A DNA stretch of 64,000 bases, taken from positions 1,798,001 to 1,862,000 of the forward strand of contig NZ_JAVIWI010000001.1 in the NCBI RefSeq assembly GCF_034314085.1, in the 5' to 3' direction. Shown piece after piece: positions 17,239-25,768 of this stretch. The notes under the pieces were generated by a model. The model was not told the DNA's origin and did no database searches. It saw only the letters and a program-made list of their open reading frames with translations. Position 1 is the first letter of the stretch. The number at the start of each line of letters is the position of its first letter. The position numbers were made by a program, and so were the translations under genes. Source of the stretch: Undibacterium sp. 5I1. GTDB taxonomy: Bacteria > Pseudomonadota > Gammaproteobacteria > Burkholderiales > Burkholderiaceae_D.

Positions 17239-17251
17239 TCCCAAAAGATCA

Positions 17252-18577
17252 CTAGTGGTTATTCTGCTTCCGCGCCTTCATCACACCCGCTACCGTGAGA
17301 AAAGAACCGAAGACCGCTATTCTATCATTTTCCCCTGCCTTACCGAGCGCAAAGGCATAGGCATCCTCTGGACTTGTGAAAGTTTGGACACTATGTTCCG
17401 CATCTTGCAAGGCACCTGCTGCCAATAATCGTTCCTTTAAATGGTCAGCGCTGGCAGCGCGTGGCAAAGGCAAATCGGTGACGCACCAGTGATCAATCTT
17501 GCCTTTGATCTGCGCAATGACGCCATCAATATCCTTATCCAGCATTGATCCAAACACGGCATAGGTATAAGCGTGAAATCCCATATTGTCGAAATTTTGC
17601 GACAGTGTAGCGGCCGCATGTGGGTTGTGCGCCACATCAAGCACGACCACCGGGCGACCGGGCATCACCTGGAAACGCCCCGGCAAATCGACCATTACCA
17701 ACCCATTACGCACTTCTTGTGCTCCTACGGGCAAGCGATTTCTTAACGCTTCCAACGCGGCTAACACAGCGGCTGCATTCAGCAACTGATTCGCGCCGCG
17801 CAAACTCGGATAACCGAGCGAATTGCGACGTTGCACACGACCACCAAAATTCCACTGTTGCTTATCGCCGGAATAATTGAAATCTCGACCAAACAACCAC
17901 AGATCGGCACCAATCTTGGTCGCATGCTCAATCAAAGATTGTGGCGGCACAGGATCGCCGCAAATGGCAGTTCTGCCGGTACGGAAAATACCGGCTTTCT
18001 CGAACCCAATTTTTTCGCGGGTATCCCCCAGATAATCCACATGATCAATATCGACGCTGGTGACTATCGAGACATCGGCATCAATCACATTGACCGCATC
18101 CAGACGACCACCCAGGCCAACTTCCAGAATCACGGCGTCTAATTTAGCATCAGCCAGTAATTTACAAATCGCCAGCGTAGTAAATTCAAAATAAGTTAGT
18201 GAGATCGCTGGCTCCATCAGCCTTGCTACTTCTACCTCGGCAAACACATCAACAAACACCTGATCTTTGACTGACTCACCGTGGATACGGGCGCGCTCGT
18301 TAAAATCTAAAAAATGCGGCTTACTGTATAAACCGACACGATATCCAGCTTGCAATAAAATCGACTCCAGCATGGCGCAGGTAGACCCTTTGCCATTGGT
18401 ACCACCAACGACGACGACTGGGCATTCGTAGCGGATATCCAAGCGCTCCTTCACCGCGGCGACACGATCCAGACCCATGTCGATTTCTTTGGAGTGACGA
18501 GTTTCTAGCAATGCCAGCCAATCCAGCAGATTGTCAGGCGTCGTCATAGAAGTAGAAGAATTAAGCGAATTGGTCAT
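17252..18577 (-). CDS. folC: Bifunctional dihydrofolate / folylpolyglutamate synthase
   Basis: FolC adds glutamate to dihydropteroate and to tetrahydrofolates. The 441-residue protein has the Mur-ligase ATP loop VVGGTNGKGSTCAM, the DHVDYLGDTREKIGFEKAGI motif, FQVMPGRPVVVLDVAHNPHAA, and a C-terminal domain ending VAGVMKARKQNNH. Normal length. The assigned ATG at 18577 lies five bases after the T-run of a terminator-like hairpin and has no Shine-Dalgarno. The next Met (18547, MTTPDNLLDWL) is an alternative that fits the family N-terminus equally well. It lies between accD and dedD as usual. Confidence 0.94.
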   Translation of the reverse strand: MTNSLNSSTSMTTPDNLLDWLALLETRHSKEIDMGLDRVAAVKERLDIRYECPVVVVGGTNGKGSTCAMLESILLQAGYRVGLYSKPHFLDFNERARIHGESVKDQVFVDVFAEVEVARLMEPAISLTYFEFTTLAICKLLADAKLDAVILEVGLGGRLDAVNVIDADVSIVTSVDIDHVDYLGDTREKIGFEKAGIFRTGRTAICGDPVPPQSLIEHATKIGADLWLFGRDFNYSGDKQQWNFGGRVQRRNSLGYPSLRGANQLLNAAAVLAALEALRNRLPVGAQEVRNGLVMVDLPGRFQVMPGRPVVVLDVAHNPHAAATLSQNFDNMGFHAYTYAVFGSMLDKDIDGVIAQIKGKIDHWCVTDLPLPRAASADHLKERLLAAGALQDAEHSVQTFTSPEDAYAFALGKAGENDRIAVFGSFLTVAGVMKARKQNNH

Positions 18578-18582
18578 AAGAT

Positions 18583-18607
18583 AAAAAAAGCCCGACAGAA
18601 TCGGGCT
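18583..18607 (-). terminator. Terminator-like hairpin between accD and folC
   Basis: On the minus strand a 7-bp stem AGCCCGA / TCGGGCT with a 5-base loop is followed by seven T residues, 48 bp after the accD stop and 5 bp before the annotated folC ATG. It would end or attenuate transcription coming from trp/accD into folC. Confidence 0.75.
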
Positions 18608-18654
18608 CGTATTTAGATTTCTTTGAAATTTCAGTATGAAAAATAGACAAAAAT

Positions 18655-19527
18655 TTACGAGACCGCTTCTGCAGACTGGTTCTGCAACAAAGCCAGCAAA
18701 CGAGCGATTTCTTCGCGCATTTTGCGACGGTCAACAATCATGTCAATCGCGCCCTTTTGCAATAAGAATTCTGAACGCTGGAAGCCTTCTGGCAATTTTT
18801 CGCGAACGGTATTTTCGATCACGCGCGGACCTGCAAAGCCAATCAACGCCTTAGGTTCAGCGATCACAACGTCACCCATAAAAGCGAACGAGGCAGATAC
18901 ACCGCCAGTAGTCGGATCAGTCAGCACTGAGATAAACGGCAATTTCTTTTCCGACAATTTCGTCAACATCATCGTGGTTTTTGCCATTTGCATGAGGGAC
19001 AAGACACCTTCTTGCATACGAGCACCGCCACTAGCAGTAATACAAATGAACGGAACTTTTTGATCCAGTGCCGCTTGTGCGCCGCGCACAAAACGCTCAC
19101 CCAATACGGAACCCATGGTCCCGGCCATAAAGTCGAATACAAAGCAGGACACAACAACGGGAACGGTCATGATAGAACCACCCATGACGATCATAGAATC
19201 TGTCTCGCCAGTCGACTCTAAGGCATCTTTTAGGCGATCGGTGTATTTTTTACTGTCTTTGAATTTCAGGGTATCAATCGGCAAGACTTCCTGACCGATT
19301 TCATACCGTCCGCCAGCGTCGAGCAAAGCGTCAAGGCGTTCGCGTGCGCCAATACGCATATGGTGGCTGCATTTTGGGCAAACATGGATATTTGCTTCCA
19401 GATCGGAGCGATACAGTACGGCTTCGCAGGAAGGGCATTTGACCCACAGCCCTTCGGGCATGGATTTGCGGTGCGCAGATTCTGAGCGCTGAATGCGCGG
19501 TGGTAGTAATTTTTCTAGCCAACTCAT
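18655..19527 (-). CDS. accD: Acetyl-CoA carboxylase carboxyltransferase subunit beta
   Basis: AccD with AccA transfers the carboxyl group from carboxybiotin to acetyl-CoA in fatty acid synthesis. The start at 19527 gives [13 protein letters not shown], with AGGAG eight bases upstream. A longer TTG-initiated frame to 19581 is rejected. The 290-residue protein has the four-cysteine zinc finger (CPSC...CPKC, about residues 27-49). The carboxyltransferase core follows with [10 protein letters not shown] and [12 protein letters not shown]. It follows trpA by 112 bp, as in other Burkholderiales. Confidence 0.96.
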   Translation of the reverse strand: MSWLEKLLPPRIQRSESAHRKSMPEGLWVKCPSCEAVLYRSDLEANIHVCPKCSHHMRIGARERLDALLDAGGRYEIGQEVLPIDTLKFKDSKKYTDRLKDALESTGETDSMIVMGGSIMTVPVVVSCFVFDFMAGTMGSVLGERFVRGAQAALDQKVPFICITASGGARMQEGVLSLMQMAKTTMMLTKLSEKKLPFISVLTDPTTGGVSASFAFMGDVVIAEPKALIGFAGPRVIENTVREKLPEGFQRSEFLLQKGAIDMIVDRRKMREEIARLLALLQNQSAEAVS

Positions 19528-19639
19528 AATTTCTCCTGAATTCGGCTTGCGATCACATAGATAACCATGTAGACATCGCAAGCATCATGTTCATTCTGGT
19601 GGAATAAACGCGGGGGACAAACAATCGTCAGCGCGTATT

Positions 19640-20437
19640 TTACTCGTCCAACGCCTGTCTGACACCAGAAATAAAGCTTTTTACTGCCGCGACAGCATTT
19701 TCACGCGGCGTCGTTTCTAGCTCTTGAATAATCCGAGAGCCTATCACAACCGCGTCGGAAACGGACGCAATTGCTCTTGCCGTTGCACCGTCACGTATGC
19801 CAAAACCCACGCCCACAGGGACTTTGACGTGTTTTTTGATACGTGGAATCATGGCGGCGACAGCGTCTAAATCCAAGCTTCCCGACCCGGTTACGCCTTT
19901 GAGCGAGACATAATAAACATAACCAGTGGCAATTTTACCAACCTGAGCGATGCGCTCATCGGTCGAAGTCGGTGCCAGCAAGAAAATAGTATCCATGCCA
20001 TTTTGCTGCATCTTGTTGGCAAAATCCTCACATTCCTCTGGCGGATAGTCTACGACCAAAACGCCGTCCACCCCAACTTCTGTTGCCGAGGCAATAAAGG
20101 CGTCTATGCCCATACGTTCAATCGGATTGGCATATCCCATCAGCACAACTGGCGTGGTTTGATTGCTCAATCGAAATTCGCGGACGAATTGTAATACATC
20201 ACGCAATCCAACTCCATGCAACAGTGCCCGCTCGGAAGCGCGCTGTATCACCGGGCCATCCGCCATCGGATCAGAAAACGGCACGCCGAGTTCGATAATA
20301 TCCGCACCGCCCTCAACCAGGGCATGCATCAGCGGCACCGTCAGTGCAGGATCGGGGTCGCCTGCGGTGATAAAGGGGATCAAGCCTTTTTTGTTATTGG
20401 CAGCGAGCGCTGCTAAGGTCGTTTGTATTCTTGGCAT
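19640..20437 (-). CDS. trpA: Tryptophan synthase alpha subunit
   Basis: TrpA cleaves indole-glycerol phosphate to indole, which is channelled to TrpB. The 265-residue TIM barrel carries the catalytic glutamate in [17 protein letters not shown] and the catalytic aspartate in VDYPPEE. The phosphate-binding [10 protein letters not shown] and VIGSRI segments are also present. AGGAAA lies about eight bases before the ATG. Unusually, 291 bp separate it from trpB, and that gap holds repeat copy C and a short tandem repeat. Confidence 0.96.
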   Translation of the reverse strand: MPRIQTTLAALAANNKKGLIPFITAGDPDPALTVPLMHALVEGGADIIELGVPFSDPMADGPVIQRASERALLHGVGLRDVLQFVREFRLSNQTTPVVLMGYANPIERMGIDAFIASATEVGVDGVLVVDYPPEECEDFANKMQQNGMDTIFLLAPTSTDERIAQVGKIATGYVYYVSLKGVTGSGSLDLDAVAAMIPRIKKHVKVPVGVGFGIRDGATARAIASVSDAVVIGSRIIQELETTPRENAVAAVKSFISGVRQALDE

Positions 20438-20479
20438 GGTATTTTTCCTGCTAATTTATAGTATGAATAGGTAGCATGA

Positions 20480-20512
20480 GGGGCAACTAAGGGGCAACTA
20501 AGGTGCAGCCTA
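20480..20512. repeat. 11-bp tandem repeats upstream of trpA
   Basis: GGGGCAACTAA occurs twice exactly, followed by a diverged unit GGTGCAGCCTA. It lies 42 bp upstream of the trpA start codon in the trpB-trpA spacer. Confidence 0.75.
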
Positions 20513-20571
20513 AAGTACTGCCTGAGCGTGTAACGAAAGCATTCGCACACTACACTTGCACTGATCAAATC

Positions 20572-20657
20572 AATATACTCCACCTAGGTATTTATTAGTT
20601 GTCCAGAGATTATCTGGACAATAAGCCGATTTATCAAATATTTTAGGGGAGTATATT
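20572..20657 (+). repeat. Dispersed structured repeat, copy C (inside the trp operon)
   Basis: Plus strand: AATATACTCCACCTAGGTATTT, then a strong hairpin TTGTCCAGA...TCTGGACAA, then GGGGAGTATATT. It lies 72 bp downstream of trpB and upstream of trpA. Transcripts reading from trpB to trpA must pass through it, so it may act as a processing or attenuation structure. Confidence 0.85.
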
Positions 20658-20728
20658 AAAATCTAGAGCAAACCCTGATAACTCAGGTGCGCTCTGGATG
20701 TAACATAACTGAACTTTTAATCAGGCTG

Positions 20729-22012
20729 TTAATAGAACTTAAGGCCAGCCTTTTCGGCCACGGTATGCATGTCCTTATCGCCACGACCAGACAAGTTGAC
20801 CAAAATGATTTTGTCTTTAGGTAAAGTCGCCGCAAGTTTGGCCGCGTAAGCGAGCGCGTGGCTTGATTCCAAGGCTGGGATAATGCCTTCGATTCGGCAG
20901 CAATCATGGAAGGCTTTCAATGCCTCGACGTCAGTAATCGTGACGTATTGGGCACGCCCCATATCCTTCAACCATGCATGCTCTGGCCCCACGCCAGGGT
21001 AATCCAGACCCGCCGATACCGAGTGCGTCTCGATCACTTGGCCATTCGCGTCTTGCAGCAGATACGTACGATTGCCATGTAGCACGCCCGGCGAACCCGC
21101 CGTCAGCGACGCCGAGTGCTTACCTGTTTCCATGCCCTCGCCTGCCGCCTCTACGCCGATCAATTGCACATTTTTTTGATCGATGTACGGATAGAAAATC
21201 CCGATCGCATTCGAGCCCCCGCCAACGCACGCCAGAACGGCGTCCGGCTGACGACCGGTCATTTCTGGCATCTGCCATAAGCATTCCTCACCAATCACAG
21301 ACTGGAAGTCACGCACCATCATAGGATATGGGTGCGGACCAGCGACGGTACCGATGATATAAAACGTATTATCCACATTGGCAACCCAGTCGCGCATCGC
21401 CTCATTCAGCGCGTCTTTTAAGGTCTTGGAACCCGACTCAACTGGTACCACGGTCGCGCCAAGCAGCTTCATGCGGTAGACGTTTTGCGCTTGGCGCTTG
21501 ACGTCTTCCGATCCCATGTAGACCACGCATTCCAGGCCAAAACGTGCACAGATTGTGGCGGTTGCCACGCCATGCTGCCCTGCACCGGTTTCAGCAATCA
21601 CACGAGGCTTGCCCATGCGTCTGGCGAGCAAAGCCTGTCCGATGACATTGTTGATTTTGTGCGCGCCGGTATGGTTTAAGTCTTCGCGCTTGAAATAAAT
21701 TTGCGCGCCGCCACTGATTTCGGACATGCGCTTGGCGTGGTACACCGGTGACGGACGACCGACAAAGTGATGCAGCTCATCGCGGAATTCAGCTAAAAAT
21801 TTCGGATCGTTTTGATAGCGTGCATAGTTTTCTTTTAAGTCAGTCAGCGCATGGGTCAGGGTTTCTGACACAAAGGTACCGCCATATTGGCCAAAATGAC
21901 CACGCGCATCAGGGAAATTGTATTCAGCCGCGTGGAAAATTGCTTGCGGATTAGATTGAGATGCAGTCTGCAAACCCGGCTGGGTTGGCGACAGAGAATT
22001 GATCGTGCTCAT
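20729..22012 (-). CDS. trpB: Tryptophan synthase beta subunit
   Basis: TrpB joins indole with serine in a PLP-dependent reaction. The 427-residue protein has PLP lysine in [10 protein letters not shown] (near residue 116), the catalytic glutamate in [12 protein letters not shown] and the phosphate-binding loop [10 protein letters not shown]. An N-terminal extension of about 30 residues ([15 protein letters not shown]...) precedes the conserved start of the family at [13 protein letters not shown]. It is 50 bp downstream of trpF. Confidence 0.96.
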   Translation of the reverse strand: MSTINSLSPTQPGLQTASQSNPQAIFHAAEYNFPDARGHFGQYGGTFVSETLTHALTDLKENYARYQNDPKFLAEFRDELHHFVGRPSPVYHAKRMSEISGGAQIYFKREDLNHTGAHKINNVIGQALLARRMGKPRVIAETGAGQHGVATATICARFGLECVVYMGSEDVKRQAQNVYRMKLLGATVVPVESGSKTLKDALNEAMRDWVANVDNTFYIIGTVAGPHPYPMMVRDFQSVIGEECLWQMPEMTGRQPDAVLACVGGGSNAIGIFYPYIDQKNVQLIGVEAAGEGMETGKHSASLTAGSPGVLHGNRTYLLQDANGQVIETHSVSAGLDYPGVGPEHAWLKDMGRAQYVTITDVEALKAFHDCCRIEGIIPALESSHALAYAAKLAATLPKDKIILVNLSGRGDKDMHTVAEKAGLKFY

Positions 22013-22062
22013 GATTTTACTTTCAGTGGCAATTAGCTAAGCTCATTAACATAGCTAATTAG

Positions 22063-22737
22063 CTAGTTTTCATTGTCTGCCAAGCGCACGGCCTCAATAA
22101 AAGCACGTACCTTGACATCATCTTTAATCCCTTTGCTTAGCTCGACACCACTACTGATATCGACCGCAAACGGACGAACCTGACGCACTGCGTCAGTCGC
22201 GTTTTGCACGCTCAAGCCACCACTTAAAACGACCCGAGGCGCGAGTTCTTTTGGGATGAGAGACCAATCAAAAACCTTTCCACTACCTCCGTACGCATCG
22301 ACGAAGGTATCAAGCAATAATCCGGCAAACAAAGGACTTGCCGCACGATATTCTAATTCGCATTCTAGCAAATCAGCCGCGCTTGTGGTGAGCTTGACCC
22401 GAAAAGCTTTGATAAATGGCCGGTTTACGGCGCTGGCAAGCGCGTGACACTGCGCGGCGGTCTCATCACCGTGGAACTGCAATAACTGTAGCGGCACCAC
22501 AGCCACCGTCGCCTGCAACTCCTCAATCGTCGCATTCACAAACAAACCAACCGACATCACAAATGGTGAAATCTCTTTAACCAGATTCGCAGCAATAGCG
22601 GGCGTGACATAACGCGGACTAGGCGGATAAAACACAAAGCCTAACGCATCCGCACCCGCGGCGATCACACGCCACACATCGTCTGCCTGCGTCAAGCCGC
22701 AAATTTTTATTCTGGTTTTATAGTTTTTATGAAACAT
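22063..22737 (-). CDS. trpF: Phosphoribosylanthranilate isomerase
   Basis: TrpF performs the Amadori rearrangement of phosphoribosylanthranilate. The 224-residue TIM barrel shows the catalytic cysteine in RIKICGLT and the catalytic aspartate in LLLDTFVDAYGGSGKVFDW. AVDISSGVELSKGIKD closes the barrel. First gene of the trpF-trpB-trpA series here. Its start is 84 bp from the divergent TagA-type gene, so that gap carries both promoters. Confidence 0.95.
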   Translation of the reverse strand: MFHKNYKTRIKICGLTQADDVWRVIAAGADALGFVFYPPSPRYVTPAIAANLVKEISPFVMSVGLFVNATIEELQATVAVVPLQLLQFHGDETAAQCHALASAVNRPFIKAFRVKLTTSAADLLECELEYRAASPLFAGLLLDTFVDAYGGSGKVFDWSLIPKELAPRVVLSGGLSVQNATDAVRQVRPFAVDISSGVELSKGIKDDVKVRAFIEAVRLADNEN

Positions 22738-22821
22738 GTTGATACTTTCGAATACAGAAACACCGCGATAGCTGAGATAATCAATTTTCTGACACGCTAA
22801 CCTTCTTGCGAATATTACCCC

Positions 22822-23640
22822 ATGCCCTCAGCCAACGACCATTTGCCAAGCGACCCAGCGCTACAGATCAGTAATTTATTCGGACTAGATATTCGAGCCT
22901 GTACATTTGATGAGGCAACGATACATTTGCTAGAGGTAGCCAGCCAGCGCAATCATCCCAGCCGCATCGTCGTCACGCCCAATGTCGATCACGTCGTCAA
23001 GCTAGATAGTGACCCGACGTTTAAAGCGCAATACGCCGAAGCCGACTATATTTTTGCCGACGGCATGCCAATTATCTGGGCCAGCAAAATGGCCGCAATA
23101 CCGCTGCCAGAACGCGTTACCGGTGCCGATTTATTTGTCTCGCTGTGCCAAGGCGCCATACGAAAACAACTATCGATTTTTGTGATCGGCGGACAACCGG
23201 GACAAGAAGCCGCGCTGTTAGCAGCGTTTGCACAAACCTACCCCGGCTTAAAAGTCAGTATTTTTTGTCCATCAATGCAATTCTCCGCAGACGGTGAAGA
23301 AGGCACAGAAGCCATGCGCCTGGTCCAGCAAGCGCTACCCAACATCGTCTTCGTCTGCCTGGGGATGCCCAAACAAGAACGCTGGTGCTTCCGCTATCGT
23401 AAAGAATTTACCCAGAACAATGCACCTTTACTACTCTGCGTCGGCGCTGCCATGGAATTCGCCTTAGGAGAAAAAAAACGCGCCCCGCAATGGATGCAAA
23501 AAATCGGTATGGAATGGTTCTGGCGTCTTGCCAGCGAACCGCGTCGTCTGTGGCAACGCTACACGACGCAGGGGGTGAAATTTATTGGGGTGCTTCAGCG
23601 TGAACGAGAATTGCAGAGAAAAAAACACCGTTCAAAATAA
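22822..23640 (+). CDS. WecG/TagA/CpsF family glycosyltransferase
   Basis: A 272-residue glycosyltransferase of family GT26. Family features include TPNVDHVVKLDSDPTFKAQYAEADYIFADGMPIIW and FVIGGQPGQEA. A conserved aspartate and arginines are visible, as is VCLGMPKQERW. GT26 enzymes transfer N-acetylmannosamine or similar sugars to undecaprenyl-linked intermediates at the inner membrane. A C-terminal amphipathic basic tail (RRLWQRY...) probably holds the protein at the membrane. It stands alone between the trp genes and the integron, about 10 kb from the exopolysaccharide locus it may serve. Confidence 0.9.
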   Translation: MPSANDHLPSDPALQISNLFGLDIRACTFDEATIHLLEVASQRNHPSRIVVTPNVDHVVKLDSDPTFKAQYAEADYIFADGMPIIWASKMAAIPLPERVTGADLFVSLCQGAIRKQLSIFVIGGQPGQEAALLAAFAQTYPGLKVSIFCPSMQFSADGEEGTEAMRLVQQALPNIVFVCLGMPKQERWCFRYRKEFTQNNAPLLLCVGAAMEFALGEKKRAPQWMQKIGMEWFWRLASEPRRLWQRYTTQGVKFIGVLQRERELQRKKHRSK

Positions 23641-23727
23641 ACCAGAATTTTCATTTATCGCTATCAATTCGTAGAGATAGTAGCGACGTGCAACTTGATG
23701 ACAATTTGTACTATCCGACAATAAAAA

Positions 23728-24717
23728 TTACGACATAGCATCCAGCGGACTGCGCACGCCACCAGCTACTTTTAACACATGAGTGTAAATCATCGTAGTG
23801 CTGACATCAGCATGCCCAAGTAAATCTTGCACAGTACGAATATCGCAACCACTTTGCAATAGATGGGTCGCAAAACTATGCCGCAACGTATGCGGACTTG
23901 CTGGTTTATGGTTACCTGTATGCCTTAACGCTGCAGTAAAAGCACGTCGAAATGTTTGGGCAAAAAGGTGATGCCGGCGCACTACACCAGATCTTGGATC
24001 AGTCGCGAGATTTTTTTGAGGAAACACCCAAAACCACGCCAGACTATGCTCGGCTCGCGGATATTTTTTGGCCAATGCAAAAGGCATTTCAACGCCACTT
24101 TTTTGTGTATCAACGTCTATTTGCCAAAGTAACTTGCTTTGCTGTAATTGGCTCTGCAAATCACGTTGCAAACTGATTGGCAACATCACCACACGGTCTT
24201 TCCCGACTTTGGCCTCGCGAATAATAATCGCGCCTCGTTCAAATATAATATCCTTGGTTCTTAACCGCGCCGCTTCCATAACCCGCATCCCAGTGCCATA
24301 AAGTAGTTTGGCAAATAAGGCAAATTCTGGACGACTGGCATTCAAAACAGTGAATATCGCCTTCACCTCCAAAGCCGTCAACACCACCGGCAAACGTTGC
24401 GATGTTTTTGGCCGACCAATTTGCTGCATCCAAGGCAAATCAACTTGAATCACTTCTTTGTACAAAAACAAAATAGCGCTTAAAGCTTGTTTATGGGTAG
24501 ATGCAGAGACTTGCCTATCGGTTGCCAGCATCGTCAAAAACGCCTCTATTTCGGGCGCCCCCATTTCCACAGGATGACGCAATCCAGACCAGCGTATAAA
24601 GAAACGTATCCAATATACATAGACCTTTTCTGTTGACAAGCTGTAATGCTTATAACGCAAGCGTTCACGTACTTGGTCGAGTAAACGCGGTTTTACAGGC
24701 GTGATGTTTTTGTCCAT
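23728..24717 (-). CDS. intI: Integron integrase IntI
   Basis: This 329-residue tyrosine recombinase inserts and excises gene cassettes at attI and attC. Residues 8-35 match the IntI N-terminus ([20 protein letters not shown]). The integron-specific insertion near residues 210-235 ([21 protein letters not shown]) separates it from phage XerC/D relatives. Catalytic residues are visible in [20 protein letters not shown] and [14 protein letters not shown]. The C-terminal RSPLD is typical of the family. It is read away from attI, the classical layout. The ATG at 24717 touches a LexA-like palindrome and has no Shine-Dalgarno. Confidence 0.95.
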   Translation of the reverse strand: MDKNITPVKPRLLDQVRERLRYKHYSLSTEKVYVYWIRFFIRWSGLRHPVEMGAPEIEAFLTMLATDRQVSASTHKQALSAILFLYKEVIQVDLPWMQQIGRPKTSQRLPVVLTALEVKAIFTVLNASRPEFALFAKLLYGTGMRVMEAARLRTKDIIFERGAIIIREAKVGKDRVVMLPISLQRDLQSQLQQSKLLWQIDVDTQKSGVEMPFALAKKYPRAEHSLAWFWVFPQKNLATDPRSGVVRRHHLFAQTFRRAFTAALRHTGNHKPASPHTLRHSFATHLLQSGCDIRTVQDLLGHADVSTTMIYTHVLKVAGGVRSPLDAMS

Positions 24718-24724
24718 TTGGTTA

Positions 24725-24744
24725 TACTGTATATTTAATCAGTA
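24725..24744. promoter_or_regulatory. LexA-type SOS box of intI
   Basis: TACTGTATATTTAATCAGTA fits the LexA layout CTG-N10-CAG, extended to TACTG...CAGTA. It is the core of a larger palindrome with perfect 13-bp arms (24717-24729 and 24740-24752). The site lies just downstream of the intI -10 element, so LexA would block integrase transcription until DNA damage. Confidence 0.8.
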
Positions 24745-24750
24745 TAACCA

Positions 24751-24779
24751 AATATAGCTCATGTCCATGAGCATTTCAA
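24751..24779 (-). promoter_or_regulatory. Sigma-70 type promoter of intI
   Basis: On the minus strand TTGAAA (24774-24779) and TATATT (24751-24756) are exactly 17 bp apart. The spacer contains the palindrome GCTCATGTCCATGAGC. The predicted start of transcription falls inside the LexA box. Confidence 0.7.
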
Positions 24780-24856
24780 GAGATGTAGAGCAAGCTTGCT
24801 ATTTTTTTCCGTCGGATATTATTGCAAAATGAAAATTAAATCACGTTAGGCCTCGT
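24753..24856 (+). other. attI recombination region with core site at 24845
   Basis: GTTAGGC at 24845-24851 matches the GTTRRRY core site where cassettes join attI, and it lies next to intI as in known integrons. The first cassette begins with the TTAGGC half. A weak plus-strand promoter candidate, TTGCTA (24796) and TATTAT (24817) with 15-bp spacing, might drive the cassettes. attI outer binding sites could not be delimited. Confidence 0.75.
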
Positions 24857-25273
24857 ATGAAAATCACCGATGACCAAACCGCAACTCAGCCTCTGGCTGA
24901 CTTTGGCGTACATGCAACGCGGCTACTTTGCTCAGGTGATTTCGACGCCTTGGCGAAGCAGTTTGGCTACTCCCTCGCCTATGAACGAGACCCAGCTGTC
25001 GCCATTCAAGAAGAGCTCACATCGAGCCTGGCGGAGATTGGTGCCACTTCACTCCACTATCCACCAACCGCATCACCCGCCGTTAGCTATTTCAAGCCAA
25101 ACGACACTGGTCTCATAGCACTCGTTGAGCAATATATCCCGACCAATGGCAATGGGCATGTTTTGCTTGAACTAATCGTCAGTTCACGAAAAGAAAGCAA
25201 GTTTGTCGGGCTGGAGCAAATAAGTTCGGCCCCTACTGCGCAGCCATCAGCCGATGAGAGAATCTGCAAATGA
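24857..25273 (+). CDS. First integron cassette protein, unknown function
   Basis: A 138-residue soluble protein that starts 6 bp after the attI core site and ends 27 bp before attC, the expected arrangement of a cassette gene. The first half (about 20-60) looks helical, FGVHATRLLCSGDFDALAKQ, and the second half contains beta strands (GHVLLELIVS, SKFVGLEQIS). No signal peptide, membrane helix or catalytic motif is seen. I do not recognise a family. Translation probably relies on AGG eight bases upstream. Confidence 0.75.
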   Translation: MKITDDQTATQPLADFGVHATRLLCSGDFDALAKQFGYSLAYERDPAVAIQEELTSSLAEIGATSLHYPPTASPAVSYFKPNDTGLIALVEQYIPTNGNGHVLLELIVSSRKESKFVGLEQISSAPTAQPSADERICK

Positions 25274-25300
25274 AGCCCAAAAGTCTATCTACGCGCCGCG

Positions 25301-25370
25301 GCCTAACTGGTTGTTCAACAGGACGTCAACCCGCTTCGCGGCTTGCCGCCTGTTAACGCGGGCGTTAGGC
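25301..25370 (+). other. attC site of cassette 1
   Basis: The 70-bp imperfect inverted repeat starts with R'' GCCTAAC and ends with R' GTTAGGC. Inner boxes TTCAACAGG and CCTGTTAA pair imperfectly, and a central GCTTCGCGGC hairpin forms the tip. This is a textbook attC, folded as single-stranded DNA for IntI. Confidence 0.92.
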
Positions 25371-25381
25371 ATCGAGTTTAA

Positions 25382-25636
25382 ATGAAGATTGAAGCTGCTA
25401 ATGAAGCAATGGAACGCTTTGCGTCTTTGAGCGTCACACTAAATGAATTGTGCGAAATTATCGAGTCTTTCGACGATTTAGAAGAGAAGAAGAAATTTCG
25501 AAGAATAATGGGCAATATTATGGAGGCGCACTCTGATTTGATGTGGCCAATAATTCGCCAATATCCCAGTCTTGATCCAGATCGTGATACTGATTGGTAC
25601 AAAGAAATGGAGCAACGAGGAAATGATAAATCATAG
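25382..25636 (+). CDS. Second integron cassette protein, unknown function
   Basis: An 84-residue acidic, helical protein that begins 17 bp after the attC cleavage point. Two amphipathic helices are evident (AANEAMERFASLSVTLNELC; LEEKKKFRRIMGNIMEAHSDL), followed by a polar tail (DPDRDTDWYKEMEQRGNDKS). It has no signal peptide and no known family was recognised. Its own attC is missing: only 28 bp remain between the stop codon and the IS21 element. It therefore looks fixed in place. Confidence 0.72.
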   Translation: MKIEAANEAMERFASLSVTLNELCEIIESFDDLEEKKKFRRIMGNIMEAHSDLMWPIIRQYPSLDPDRDTDWYKEMEQRGNDKS

Positions 25637-25768
25637 TCAAATACATCGTTTTAAATATCAGCCTTGTCAAACAGCGTGCAATACTTACCAGATTAGGGGT
25701 GGAAACAGCGTCCAAAAGTTTCCACCCTAGTGTGTCACCATCCGGTGTTTTAGCCGGGGGTATCTGGA

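Noticed and set aside
24796..24822. Firm call of a cassette promoter in attI
   Set aside because: The hexamers are 15 bp apart; noted only as a weak candidate in the attI entry.
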